Part shown: positions 53,100 to 64,000 of the stretch, in pieces
How positions within the stretch are numbered: the first letter of the stretch is position 1
How the letters are laid out: each line of letters opens with the position of its first letter
NCBI RefSeq assembly: GCF_029784165.1
Contig: NC_073696.1
Span: forward strand, 2,108,001 to 2,172,000
Length of the DNA stretch: 64,000 nucleotides
Source: Wyeomyia smithii
Lineage: Eukaryota; Arthropoda; Insecta; Diptera; Culicidae
Direction of reading: 5' to 3'
Made by a program: the position numbers and the translations under genes
Notes under the pieces: generated by a model
The model's database searches: none
What the model saw: only the letters and a program-made list of their open reading frames with translations
Told to the model about the DNA's origin: nothing

Positions 53100-55060
53100 T
53101 GAAAAACAGCTATCATTTGCGTAACGCTTTTCGGTCTACTTTGCTTCGACCATCATCAGACGCCTAAAACATTTATTATTTAGTCAAATTATAATTTTCA
53201 TACTCCAAAATTCTACACTTAATAATTGCTGTGTGCAACCTGTCGGTTAAGTCTGAAAAACTATACCAACATATATTTTCTACCTAGCCCCCTACATCAC
53301 CCACTTCGTCATCGGCAGTGTTCGGCTGCATTCGGGGTTTCGACTTTCAGCAGAGCCGAGCCAATAGTCCGTTGTAGGTGGTGTTAAAGTTTCCACACTC
53401 ACGCTGCAGGTTACGTTCGACTTTCCCCTTGCATTTTGATGTGGAATACCGGGTTATCTATGTTTTCCAGTATTGCGGTGTTTTCAAAATTGAAGACATG
53501 TCCTTCTTCCATTGCGTGTACTGCTAGTCCTGATCTCGGGTTTCTATTTCTGCAATCGTTTTTATGTTCCGCTACCCTCACTTCCAGCATACGTTTCGTT
53601 TGGCCCGCGTACGATTTTCCATCGTTTGTTCCACACGGTATGGAATATATCACGTTCTTCTTCTTCCCTGGAGGCACTGGGTCCTTCATTTTACTGAATA
53701 ATTTATGTTTAATCTTGTTTTGTGGTCGTGAGGCTAGAGTCATATTATTTCGTTGCAGTATTTTCCTAAGTTTTTCACTTAGGCCCGGTACGTAAAGGGC
53801 CGATATAAATTTTTGTGGTTGTGTTGTTCTGTTTTCTGTTTGTGTACTCTGTCTTTTCTTATTTTGTAGATTAACCATGACGGGTAGTTGTTTTTGGTCA
53901 AAATCTGTGTTGCTTGGTTGAGAGCTTCCTCACGTTTTCCCATACAAGACAGTTTGATCGCCCGATCAAAAAGAGCGATCGCTGTATTTTGTTTATGTTG
54001 AAATGGGCTTTTGGATGTGTAGTCCAAATATCTTCCATTCAGCTGTTTAGGAAACCAAGCGATGGTGATTTGGTTATTTGCCCGTTCTAGCATCATGTCC
54101 AGAAATTTGATTTTGCTTCCTACTTCCATTTCCACCGTGAACTGTAAACGATCGTGAAATTCATTGAATGTGTCTACGATCGTTTGAATATGTTCCACTC
54201 TCGCTATACACATGCAGTCGTCCACGTACCGTTTGTACATCTTTACCCGTATTTGTTTGGCCTCTATTGTTTTCATGCACTCCTGTTCCAGCTTCTCCAA
54301 GACTAAATTAGCAATCACTGGTTATAAAGGCGATCCCATTGGTACACCGAAAGTCTGCTGGTACATCGTTCCCTGGTATACGAAGACGGGTGACTCCAGT
54401 ACTATCTTCACGGTTTCGATGAAGCTCTCTTTGTTGATATCCGTGTGTTGCTCCACTTCCTCCCATCTCTCCTCTAAGCACCTCAACGCGTAGTCCACTG
54501 GTACGTTCGTGTACAGGGAGACAACGTCCAAAGAAAAAACGTACTTCCCCTTCGTTCGTCTGGACTCCTGTAATTTCACTGGCGAAATCGAAACTGTTAC
54601 GGACGTGAAAATCTGTTTTTCCTACCACCTTACCAATTATTTCGGCAAGGTATCCAGCCATGTTGTACGTTGCCGATCCAATCGTAGACACAACCGGGCG
54701 AGGGGCCGGTTGTGTTTATGGATTTTTGGTAATCCAAAAACTCTTGGTAAGATGCAACTGGTTTCTTTCAGGTTCCTTTGGGTACGAGAGTCGATATATT
54801 CGTTGTTGTGCCATTCGTCGATGAAACCGTTGATTTTCTTGATGATGCGTTTGTTGGGTTTTTTTGTTAACTTTCTGTACGTATTTTCATCGCTAAGCAT
54901 TTCAGTCATTTCATTATGATACTCCTCCGTCTTCATAATAACCGTTTTGTTACCTTTGTCCGCTTTTGTAATGACCAGACTTGCGTTTTCTTTTAGAAAC
55001 CTTTGGCTTTTGATGACATCTTCTACGATATATTCTCCAGGGGGGTGGTGGGGTTGAATA
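53100..55060 (-). pseudogene. Penelope-like retroelement (RT plus GIY-YIG endonuclease), broken
   Basis: Read on the minus strand, in order: SLVITKADKGNKTVIM (DKG motif), VFGLPKIHKHNRPLAR, FSLDVVSLYTNVPVDYALR (RT motif A), QQTFGVPMGSPL (motif B), YKRYVDDCMCI (catalytic YVDD), KFLDMMLER, then NVIYSIPCGTNDGKSYAGQT and LEVRVAEHK, a GIY-YIG endonuclease with Y-A-G in place of Y-I-G. This domain order defines Penelope-like elements, which prime at a nick made by the GIY-YIG domain. Lesions: a frameshift near 54600, an in-frame TAA at ~54320 right after GSPL, and a frame change at 53780-53880. The 5' end merges with a satellite at 55040. Decayed but largely complete. Confidence 0.85.
53129..53159 (-). 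ncRNA. Partial hammerhead-ribozyme-like core at the Penelope 3' end
   Basis: Minus strand CTGATGA (53153-53159), stem GGTC...GACC (53148-53151 with 53133-53136), then GAAA (53129-53132). These are the two conserved strands of a hammerhead core with stem II between them. A convincing stem III with the UH cleavage site could not be drawn from the following AGCGTTACGCAAAT, so activity is doubtful. Hammerhead motifs are known in Penelope-like element termini. Confidence 0.35.
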
Positions 55061-55920
55061 TCAAAATGGCGACTTCCGGTTTCTGTTAATGAAACAAAAT
55101 TGACCGAATACCATAGAAGAGACCCGAATGCAACTCCAGATGTCATTTTGAAATTTAAGGTATCCAGAGACCTGAAAACGACCCCGAATGCCATTTGAAT
55201 TCAAAAATGGCAGGTTCCGGCTGAACCAAATGAACCAAAAACTAATCAAATACCATCCAATATGGGTGTTTAAGGATTCGGGCTATGCCCAGAGACTGGA
55301 AATCAACTGAAGATGCCATTTTTAACTTCGAGATAGTGACTTCCGGTTTCTGGAAAACAGCCAAAAATGACCAAATACCTCCTCCTTCTATATGAGTACT
55401 TCCAAAATCGGGTTGATGTCCAGAAACCTGAAAACGACCCTAGCGGCCATTTTGAAAATCAAAATGGCGACTTCCGGTTTCTGGAAAAAATAAAAAATGG
55501 TCAAACACAACCCATGTCGTTCTCAGGCCTCTGGACATAATGTAAGATGGTATTTGGTCAATTTTGGCTGTTTTCCATACCTGAAGTCACCATCTTGAAT
55601 TTCCTATGGCGTCTGTAGTTGATTTACGGTCTCTGGGCATCATCCCAATTCGGGTAATATCCATATTAGATGGTATTCGGTCAATGTTGGTTCTCTTCCT
55701 GATATCAGAAGTCGCCATTCTCGAATTAAAAATGGCCTTTGAGATCGTTCAAACCAAACATCGTTCCGATTCTGAAACTACTCATATGAGGTGGTTTTTG
55801 ATCAATTCTAGCTCTTTTTCCCGGAAACCGGAAAGTTACCATCTGAAATTTCAAAATGACATCTTGAGTCGATTTCCGGTCTCTAGGCATCATCCCGATT
55901 CCGATACTCTGTCGAACACA
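55040..55920. repeat. ~140-bp satellite-like repeats with an inverted arm
   Basis: Repeats of AAAATGGCGACTTCCGGTTT, CTGGAAAACAGCCAAAAATG, ACCAAATACC and CCAGAGACCTGAAAACGACC occur about every 110-150 bp from 55055 to 55500. From about 55530 the same words occur in reverse complement (TGGTATTTGGTCAATTTTGG). No coding sense. Confidence 0.7.
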
Positions 55921-56138
55921 TAACAGTTAATGAATGAATAAATATTGTCTCTTCAAGTATTTATTTCGCCCTCAAGATTTTTTTGCTGAATTTAATATCG
56001 GATTTGAAGCTATTCGCATCTTTATGGTATCCCCTGCATTTGGAATGAGCACTGATAACACAGTGGCATAAGAAGAGCCGGCCACACTTGGTTAAGATCG
56101 TGCTAGTGGCCATCCACTAGTTAACTGATTGATTTGAG

Positions 56139-56345
56139 CAGACCCTTATTTAGCCCAAATAGTGTATTCTCGGTTAAGTAGGTACATTATTCTGTCTACC
56201 ATGTTGGGGAAAGCAATCATTAAGCACCCAATCAGAGGTTGTAATCGGCGTTTTAACGAGGCTTGACATTTTGCAATAGTAAAATATTTCGAAAAATCAT
56301 TCAGAGTTACAGTTATTTATGATGGGTGAAAGCAGGTTGTTTTCT
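56139..56345 (-). promoter_or_regulatory. Diverged promoter copy of the CCAAT/TATA repeat family
   Basis: In reverse complement it aligns with the CCAAT-to-TATA part of the other copies: AACCTCTGATTGGGTGCTTA, a CATGGTAGACAGAATAAT block and AATACACTATTTGGGCTAAA, with the TATA degraded to CTAAATAAG. Likely inactive. Confidence 0.45.
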
Positions 56346-56924
56346 TTAATTGAGCGTTAGACAGCGTAGTGATGGAAACCATACCATAAATTCCGTTTGC
56401 AGTCTCGGAACTGGAGGCGGGATTGATATGAGAATTGAGACTTGTAATGCCAGATTAGGGAAATATAGAATACCGGACATCGAGGTTTAGATGGTTACTG
56501 TCCGGGATGAATGTTTTGATAATTTACATCGTTTGAAAAAAAAACTTTTGATGTGATTCACAGTGATATGAATCGTTCGATTGGAGCCGTTTATCACATG
56601 AACATAAAAAAAAACACAATTATCTCCACACAATATCAAGGCCATGAAAATTTACTGAATATATTTCGAAAATTTTTGCTTCAGTTGGATGTAACAGAAG
56701 TCGTATATCTTTGGTGATCTTCAACGTCAGGTCAGCCACCATCTCTCTGAAAGTTTGCTCTACGTAACAGCAGGAACGAGTTTTGCAGAAAGTATGCCTT
56801 TAAAGCGCATGCTATGTGCTCGTAGGCTTTAAGGCGAAAGTGTATTGAAGCCAGAAATGGCCGACTTTAAGCCACCACTTCAAATTGTCAAAAATACAAG
56901 ACTCGGTAATATTTATTTATTAAT
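56346..56924. other. Unassigned sequence
   Basis: No gene or element recognised. Confidence 0.4.
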
Positions 56925-59900
56925 TTATTTATTTCGTCAAACAAAGTAGACTACATATGTTTAAAACTAACTTACATGCTATATGCTATTTATACTGGTG
57001 GGAGCAAAAAAAAAGAGTTTATACATAATTGAATAATAATTTCTTCACTTGACGGATTATTACAATGAATGTTTTCTATCGATTTGAATTGCGCGTTGAG
57101 TTGAAATATTGTTTTAATTTAGTTCTCGACATAGAAAAGTCAATTGTTTCACAGTGTTGGTTATACACTAACATCATTTGATTAATTGGCCCGTATTTAG
57201 CATAATTGTTTCGTTGATGATTTAAAGACAACAGAGTCCGAGTTCGTAAATTTCTAGAAGGTACATAAAGATTGAGTTTTGATAATATTTCTGGTGAATT
57301 GACACGTTGAGACACGATATCGTTAACAAATGACATCATTGCGAATTCACGACGGGCTTTTAATGATTGGATGTCAATAAGTCTGCAGCGTTCGTCATAT
57401 GATGGTAGGGGAAATGACGTCCATCGTAGATTACGAAGTGCATATAAAAGGAATTGTTTTTGCACTGATTCTATTCTGTTTACATGTGTTGCAGAAAACG
57501 GAGACCATACAATGCTACAGTATTCTAAAAGTGACCTGACATAGGAATTATAAAGTGTTTTTATTGTGTATGGATCTTGGAAATTATAGCAGAAACGTTT
57601 TATAAAACTGAGCATGTTACTAGCCTTATTAATAATTGTATTGTAGTGATCAGTGAATGTTAATTTTGAGTCGAGTATGACTCCTAGGTCCCTAACTCGT
57701 TCACCCTTCTCTACTACCTGATCTCCTAAGGAAATCATATTGCTTGGCATGTTTCTTTTTCTGCCAAAAGCCATCGAACTTCATTTTTTAACGTTTAGCT
57801 GAAGAAGGCTTTTTTTACACCAAATGTAAAAATATTTTATCTCGTTACGAAAAATATTTACATCATCAGCGTTTTTAATTTCAATGAAAAGTTTAATATC
57901 GTCGGCATAAATAAGAATTTTTACATGTTTTAGAATAAAGGAAATGTCGTTTACAAATAATATAAATAGTAGAGGGCCCAAGTGAGAGCCTTGAGGAACT
58001 CCTGAGGTTACCTGAATAGGTTTCGATATTCTACCTTTAAATTTGACCGTTTGTTGACGATCTGTCAAATACGATTCAATCCATTTGAGTAATTGTGGAT
58101 GAATTCCAATTTTTCGTAACTTGAAGAGAAGCAGGGGTATATCAATGCGATCGAAAGCTTCACTGAAATCAGTATATAAGGTTTCAACATAATTTCCTTT
58201 ATCCATTGCGTTCAGAGAGGAGTTAATAAACTCCATTAAGTTAGTTGTTGTTGAGCGACCTTTGAAAAAACCGTGTTGCGTTGGAGTAGTTCTATTTTTT
58301 ATTTGGTGGAATAACTTTTTGTTTATTATTGCTTCAAAAAGCTTAGGTATACAGGAAAGAATGGCTATGCCTCGATAGTTGCTAATGTCGGTTTTTTTTA
58401 CCAGATTTGAACACAGGTACTAGATATGAGTTTTTCCAGAATTTCGGGAAGCAACCGGACTCCAGCGACATATTGAAAATCAAGAACAGTGGGGAAGTTA
58501 GCTCTTTAGCTAAATGTTTCATGAATGCTGGCGGAATTCCGTCTGGTCCCGGACCTCTAGACGCATCCAGAGCTTTTAAAGTATCTTCAATTTCGCGTGC
58601 GCTGACATGTTCAATATTGAAATAGTTGGGAAACTCAGGAAAGTTGGTGAAGAATGTATAGTCACGATCAGATTCGAAGAAAGTTGTATAATTTTGTTGA
58701 AAAAAATCAGCAAATGGATCAGAGATGTATGCCGGGTTCTCTTCAACTTTGTCATGCAGTTGCATTTTTGAAGGAAAATTTTCAGATTTTAACTTTGATT
58801 TAACATATTTGAAAAAAATTTTTGGACAGGATTTGATTTCAAGCTCAGTCTTTAATGTGAACTCTTCAAACGCGTTACTAATGGCATCGTTTAATTCGCC
58901 GCAAATGTTAAGATAAGTTGTTAAAGCATCACGATTTTTATGAGTTTTGTATTTTTTATGTGCTTTTTGTTTTTTGTTTTTCAAGTTTTTAAATCGTCTA
59001 TTGTACCAGACTGGGTATTTGGAATTGTCATGACGTCTTATTCTTTTCAATGGTATTTCGCTAATAAATAAATCAGATAATATGTTATAAAAATTTTCTA
59101 TAGCCGAATCGACGTTTCCGTCTTCAACAATACATTTTGCCAGTTGATACTATTTAGTTTATGTTTTAATTCATCATAGTTTGCTGACTGAAAGTCAAAA
59201 ACATCTTCGAATTCATGTTCGTCAGGTCTTTTATTCACATGCACAAATAAAGAAAACTCTATTGCTGTATGATAAACTTCGTTCTTCCATAATGGTTGTA
59301 ATGAATTCGTCACACAAAAGTCTTCACTAATGTTGGACATTAACAGATCTAGATAACAATTTTGTCCATTTTTCACATGATTTATTTGATTAAGACCAAG
59401 ACTAGAGGTATTATCAAAAAGAAGTTGCAGCGTTTCATTTTCCCCAATAATAGGAAGTAAAATGCTATGGTTATCGATGTCCGGAATAAAATCAATGTTG
59501 CGTTGGTTGAAATCACCGTATATGTGGAGTTTTACTTCAGGTAACAGCTTAGATGCAATATTTTCAACAACATGAAGAAACTTTTCAAAGATTTCATTCC
59601 GCGCATTATTTGGAGGGAAATAGACAGAGACAAATACGTGTGTCTCTCCTGCTAGTTCTGCTTTCACCCAAACATGTTCGAACTCTTTAAACTGAATGGT
59701 GTCGATAAGCGCTTAATTAAAGTCTACTGACACCGCAATCAATACACCACCACCGGATTTCATTTCAGATAATTGATAGTTACGGTCATTTCTATAGACA
59801 TTATATCGGCAACCGAAGACTTCTTCGCTGCGAACACCCTCATCCCAGCTGGTTTCGGTTGCTAAAATAACAGAAAATGAACAGGATAGTACATTTTTTT

Positions 59901-60100
59901 GAATTTCGTTAATTTTGTGAGCGCCTCGCATGCGGTTAAAATTTTGGCAATATACAGAGATCTCGGTAGTGGTGGGGTGTTCGAGTGTAGAAGCTAAAGA
60001 ATGAGAGTCATTATTAACAGAAGTGTTTACCAGAGCAGAGCAGGTCGCGTCATTTCCTACATCTCTAGGTTGAACAAAATTATCACCAGCAAAGGTCCTC
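56925..60100 (-). pseudogene. 5'-truncated CR1-like LINE (endonuclease and RT), broken
   Basis: Minus strand. Endonuclease from ~60090: ISVYCQNFNRMRGAHKINEI, VILATETSWDEGV, GGGVLIAV, VFVSVYFPPNN, LHIYGDFNQRNIDF, YLDLLMSN. Linker with YPVWYNRRFKNLKNKKQKAH. RT: ALDASRGPGPDGIPPAFMKH, VPVFKSGKK, TDFSEAFDRIDIPLLLFKL, SGVPQGSHLGPLLFILFVND, YADDIKLF, then YTIKTLYNSYVRSLLEYCSI. Lesions: a stop near 59713, a frameshift between 59050 and 59100, a frameshift in an A run near 58390, and TGA at ~57786 where a Cys codon is expected (NVKK-stop-SSMAFGRK). ORF1 is absent. The 3' UTR ends in an AAATAAAT-type tail at 56925-56940. It belongs to the same broad group as 2796-6191 and matches the fragment at 1597-1995. 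Confidence 0.85.
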
Positions 60101-60180
60101 TGATGAGTGAGTCAATTGCGTTGAAGACACGAGTGCCTAGATGAGCACGCAATGCATTGTGAAGTAGGAAGGTGTGCAGT

Positions 60181-60254
60181 CTCTCTCAAGACTCGAACCT
60201 ACGACGACTGGCTTGTTAGGCTAGCATCGTTCATCGAGACCAGCTGGGGAGGCA
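60181..60254 (-). mobile_element. SINE tRNA-like head
   Basis: Minus strand: CTCCCCAGCTGGTCTCGATG, anticodon arm with CTAACAA loop between CTGGC-like stems, and GGTTCGAGTCT B-box. It lies only ~80 bp upstream of the truncated 5' end of the minus-strand LINE. Confidence 0.75.
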
Positions 60255-60544
60255 ATCTCAAACACATTAGCATCGCTAAAACAACACAGCGCATGCGAAA
60301 TCGCAGTAGTCAGTATTACCACTGTCAACCGATTGAACCTGAAAGTAATTTCAATTCTAGTTCGTTCATGCTGAAATCGATATTCACAGCCTTCAATTTC
60401 AACTGATATCCTGTTGCTGACAGTGAAAATCCGCAACTCTGCTCTCAATAACTGTTTTAGTCGAGACTCGCTGCTACGATGGCTTGCTTGGTAGACCACA
60501 TTGAAGCCATCTAGAAAACTATGAAACATATCACGATCATATTC
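60255..60544. other. Unassigned segment between SINE and RTE relic
   Basis: The minus frame here is open and continuous with the RTE relic, but its translation (MFHSFLDGFNVVYQ...) is not recognised as RTE or any other family. Confidence 0.35.
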
Positions 60545-61330
60545 AGCACTAGAAAAACGACGTATTGATCGCAGGATTCTACACTCAAGGACCGCAAACG
60601 CTCGCCGATCGGCCCCTTTCCACGTCCACAATTAATGTCCGTAGAGCACCACCGGGTGTATCAGTGTCCTATGAAGCGCAAATTTTGTACGAATCTTTTG
60701 TAGGCTAAGGGTACTGGCAATGCAATCGCTGCTACAACGCTGTCTCTTTACCTCGCGGTTCACCTCGTTATCACATGTTACGAGTGTACCAGGATAAAGA
60801 AATTCATCAACCTCTCGAAAGTATTCCGATAGCTCTCCACCGCAGCTTCAACGTCTGTAGGACTACTACACTCTCTATGAGCCATTATATACGTCGTTTT
60901 GTCAGTGTTTATGGTGAGTCCGATTCTCGCAGCTTCCTTTTTGAGAGCCGTGAAGGGCTACTTCGCAGCTCTACGATTCGATATCATCTGCAAAGCTTAT
61001 AAGTATATGAGATTCATTACGTTAGTAGTTCCAAATTATTCGTGCTTCGCTTCTCTGCACACTACGTAGATCAGCATATTCGAAGGCCGTCCCAAACGAC
61101 CAAAAGATCATTCAACGTCACAAACCCCTCCAAAATTTTACCCGCTGTCCTGACACTTGTTGTAAAACCGTCAAGAGTTGCACGAATCAGCTTGATCAAT
61201 TTTGTTGGGAAACCATGTTCAAGTATAATCTGGCACAACTCGTCGCATTTCACTCTATCGTACGTCGCCTGGAAGCCTATAAGCAGTTGACGTTGGTTAT
61301 CGAAACTTGTCGAGGATCTGTCTCTAGGTA
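60545..61330 (-). pseudogene. Decayed RTE-like LINE fragment
   Basis: Minus strand pieces in order: a RQILDKFR-like block, ELCQIILEHGFPTKLIKLIR, ATLDGFTTSVRTAGKILEGF, FADDIES (catalytic FADD), PGTLVTCDNEVNREVKR, RTKFALHRTLIHPVVLYGH, a stop, and LWTWKGADRR...LECRILRSI. The order and wording match 44590-45370. Several frameshifts and deletions (motif B is lost) make it a relic. Confidence 0.8.
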
Positions 61331-62599
61331 AACATCTAGTTTGTTGCAGAAAACCGCACCGGTTTCAGTTTATGGGACGAGAAGAGGTCAAGTCTGTGTC
61401 GTTTTCTTATAGTAGGGTATATGAGTCCTTCCAAACAGACTTTAAGAAGTTAACCCGGTGCTTTGTGCATCTTCAATTTCTCTCCTGTTCTCCTAGATGA
61501 CTCTTGCCTTCCCAACTGTTCGACGCAACTTAGAAGTTTTGTTTCCAATGCCTTTGTTATCGGTAATCAGGTTTTTCTCCGTTTGACGTCTGAAAAGTGC
61601 AGGACGTCGTCACCATCTGGGATTAAGTCTCTCCATGGGGGTGTATTCAGGTGTGCTTCCGCCGTACAAAGTAGCTACTACAGATGGCCAGTTCCGTGAC
61701 CACCTTGAAGTTCACTAACCTCATCGTATGCTCCAGATCCGTCTCTATTTGGGCCGCATATGAGTTGGGGAACAGACACTCAGAGAAGCTGCCTTCCAAA
61801 GAGAACCCTTAACTTGGTTACTCGTATCCCAGTCGGTACCACGTGGAGGTTGGATAGTATGCTCTGGACCACACTGGGATTTTTTTTATGCCTCTTTTAT
61901 GATAGTATTACCCAGTCTTTTACCAATCACCTTGCTAATATGTATAAGCTCCACTCAATACAAATCTTTTAGCAACTGAATTATAACAGAAAATAATCTA
62001 TTAGAAACAACAACTAGAAGCGTTCGGACAGGTTCATTCGTTCAGGCGAATAACAAATAAGTCAATTCAAGTTTTTTTCATTTCTATAATGGAAGTTGAT
62101 CTTTGATTTTAACCTGTGATCAAAATTTCACAAAGCTCGGAAAAACCTGTTTTGCTATTCTATTTTTTATTTTTTGACACTTATCTAACTCTTCATTAAC
62201 TCTTTTGTTTGGACTTTCCTTTTTTCATTCTCGTAACTTCTCAGATCCCGATTTTCGCCGATATATCTTGATTTTTTTTTTTGCTTTTTTATCGTTCAGG
62301 CATTGTACTCCATAACGATTTAGAGGTCTAAAAGTAAGGTAAAGCTTAAGTTCTCACATTTCGCCGTAGAAGCTTGACCCATTGTTCATGGCAGCTGGAC
62401 GATTGTTTTATGCGACTTCTGCATTCAGTTTCTTCGCCTTAAATGAAGCGTCTTTAACAGACGGAAGCAAAATGGGTTTTAACTGCGAAAATTTATAAGC
62501 GAAAACTGCAAAAATAAAACACCTACTAAAAACGTCATCTGTCCTTCTTAAAATTTTTCACCGCTCCAGGATTTGTAATAAAATATGTTCGAAGCTTAT
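61331..62599. other. Unassigned intergenic sequence
   Basis: T-rich stretches and small frames without domains. No element boundary seen. Confidence 0.4.
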
Positions 62600-64000
62600 C
62601 AGACTTTTTTGCAAAATCATATCAATTCATCCACCCAAGTTCGACCCTGCCGCCATCGGATATTTCCCAATAACAACGAGACAAAAGCAACACATAACAG
62701 CCAGTGCCTCCGTACTCTGTGCGTGGTGTATTTCACCCGGTTCGGTTGTGGGTACACTTTAGTAGCATGCAACCGAAGTAAGTTTAGGGTCTGCTAGATG
62801 ATAGGCTAAAAAATGGGAAAAGAGTCACGCTTTTCGCTGAAGATATACTTAGTAGTAGGTGCGCATAACTCGACACACGGCAAAAAAAAAAAGAAAGAGG
62901 ATGCTGGCTGGTTATGTTTTCATCGCCTCATCAAGTGTGACTATGTGTGTGCGAAGCGGATATGCCGAGACTGGTACGTCGTGGCATCTGCCCGTAGCCG
63001 CCCGCGGTACAGTGTGAGATCACGCGAGAAGCTGCAGCAGTGCTTTTTTTCCCCATTCAACAGAGGAAATTCTGGGTTGTGTGTTGTGTGCAGTTTTAGA
63101 GACACGGTGCAGGCTGGGAAACCGAACGCCTGTCGCTGGTTATTGTCGGTCAGTGGTACGAGTCTGTGTGTGAACTGGACCAGCTGCTAGGAATGGGACA
63201 GGAAAATTCGTTGCTTCTGCTCCGGGATCTCGAGGCAGCCAGTGCCAGTGAGTGACGTCACCGCGGGCCGTAAACACGTACTGTTGCGGAGGAGTGCTTT
63301 CCTACAGGAAAAGGTTCCATTTTTCTCGTACTCGGTACAGATTGGACTCACTTGTTGTGCAATTCACGCTCGATTACCTGGAACAGTGCCAGAAATTCAA
63401 TTGAGTACATTTTTAATGACCGTCCCGAGGTTGGTTCGTGCAATCGGTTAAAGTTTTTCCGAGTAAATTTGCTAAACAGGAAGATGAAAAGTGTGTGAAA
63501 TTTATTGGCACTCTATTTGGCCGCTTTGCATCGCGTATTCTCTTGCTCTCGCTGGATGGTGCTCAGTTTGTTTGATTGTGAATTCATCTCTCGCACCAGG
63601 ATCTATCTTTGTGTGATTGTGTATGTGTGTGCGCCGTGTCCTATCCTAGCATCCATTCACCGGAGCGCAGCATAGATGGAATAGGATAGCAAAACAGCGA
63701 AAAACTGCTGAATTGTTTGGATTGTTTAAGCGTACATTCTGTGCGATTGTGGAACATTTTTCGGTGTTTCCAGTGTTCAACCGCGTGTGTTGTCTAGTTA
63801 TATAAGCAATTCCACGCGAGGTCGTAGGGCCCACTCGGTACCAAGATAGTCTTCTTTCGAACGCGAATGTCGATAGTTATTTATCTGGCAAGTACTAATC
63901 GAGATAATTGCTGTATGTTTTAGTCCTGCCAGCACAAATTAGCTCATTGAAGGGGAAAATGTTGTGCAGATGTGGAAGAAAGTTCTCGGAAAAGTGGCAA
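62600..64000 (+). other. GC-richer region, possible promoter or 5' UTR of a gene beyond the window
   Basis: From about 62600 the base composition rises and short TGTGTG runs appear. A perfect TGACGTCA palindrome (CRE/ATF site) lies at 63253-63260, and a TCAGT initiator-like word is at 63149-63153. The frames (62813-63190 among them) have no recognisable domain. The region would fit an insect promoter with a long non-coding first exon; no splice donor could be assigned with confidence. Confidence 0.25.

Noticed and set aside
60221..60631. 136-codon minus frame as an independent gene
   Set aside because: Its start is an RTE relic (WTWKGADRR, LECRILRSI) and its end crosses a SINE; it is a chance fusion of repeat pieces.

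Overview
The window reads as nuclear DNA of a mosquito, probably a culicine-type genome rich in transposable elements. It is AT-rich and intron-poor. It carries three insect CYP6-type cytochrome P450 genes and a mobile-element set typical of Culicidae: CR1-like and RTE-like LINEs, a Penelope-like element, a DD37E Tc1/mariner-type transposase, tRNA-derived SINEs and many MITEs. The organism call is an inference from these families; no species marker is present.

Layout. 0.2-7.5 kb is a nested repeat district: a decayed LINE RT fragment, two inverted copies of an unknown repeat (one split by a TA-flanked MITE, the other by a 3.4 kb LINE) and a SINE. 7.5-13 kb is mostly unassigned, with a TA-flanked MITE, a LINE RNase H relic and a 1.27 kb DNA element with an 8-bp near-perfect target duplication. 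13.07-17.38 kb is bounded by pogo-like inverted repeats with TA flanks. Inside it are repeated Pol II-type promoter units (CCAAT plus TATA) and short 3' stem-loops resembling histone mRNA ends, but no histone reading frame. A second, oppositely oriented array of the same family lies at 50.28-52.1 kb, and decayed copies lie near 22.2 and 56.2 kb. 17.4-30.8 kb is largely intergenic, with a 21-bp minisatellite (22.7-23.5 kb), a broken DD37E transposase (24.7-25.0 kb), a MITE and a strong hairpin.

30.9-43.1 kb is the only clear host-gene district: three tandem minus-strand CYP6-like genes, each with one ~60-bp intron at the same place beside the haem-binding loop. The first (30.9-32.4 kb) is a pseudogene with a lost start codon, an in-frame stop and loss of the haem-ligand cysteine. 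The second (39.0-40.5 kb) is intact and is its close paralogue. The third (41.5-43.0 kb) is open and has a good TATA/initiator promoter, but has proline in place of the conserved I-helix threonine. A Ty3/gypsy relic and a 3.6 kb CT-rich satellite separate the first two.

44-64 kb is again repeat-dominated: an RTE RT with an open frame, a DNA element with long inverted repeats, a 500-N assembly gap (47118-47617), the second promoter array, an RTE fragment with a SINE in it, a Penelope-like element with RT and GIY-YIG domains, a ~140-bp satellite, a 5'-truncated CR1-like LINE, another SINE and another RTE relic. The last ~1.4 kb is more GC-rich and could be a promoter or 5' exon of a gene beyond the window.

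Functionally, the P450 cluster would encode ER-bound monooxygenases of the xenobiotic/endobiotic class. The most unusual content is the repeated histone-gene-like, apparently non-coding promoter/stem-loop family.
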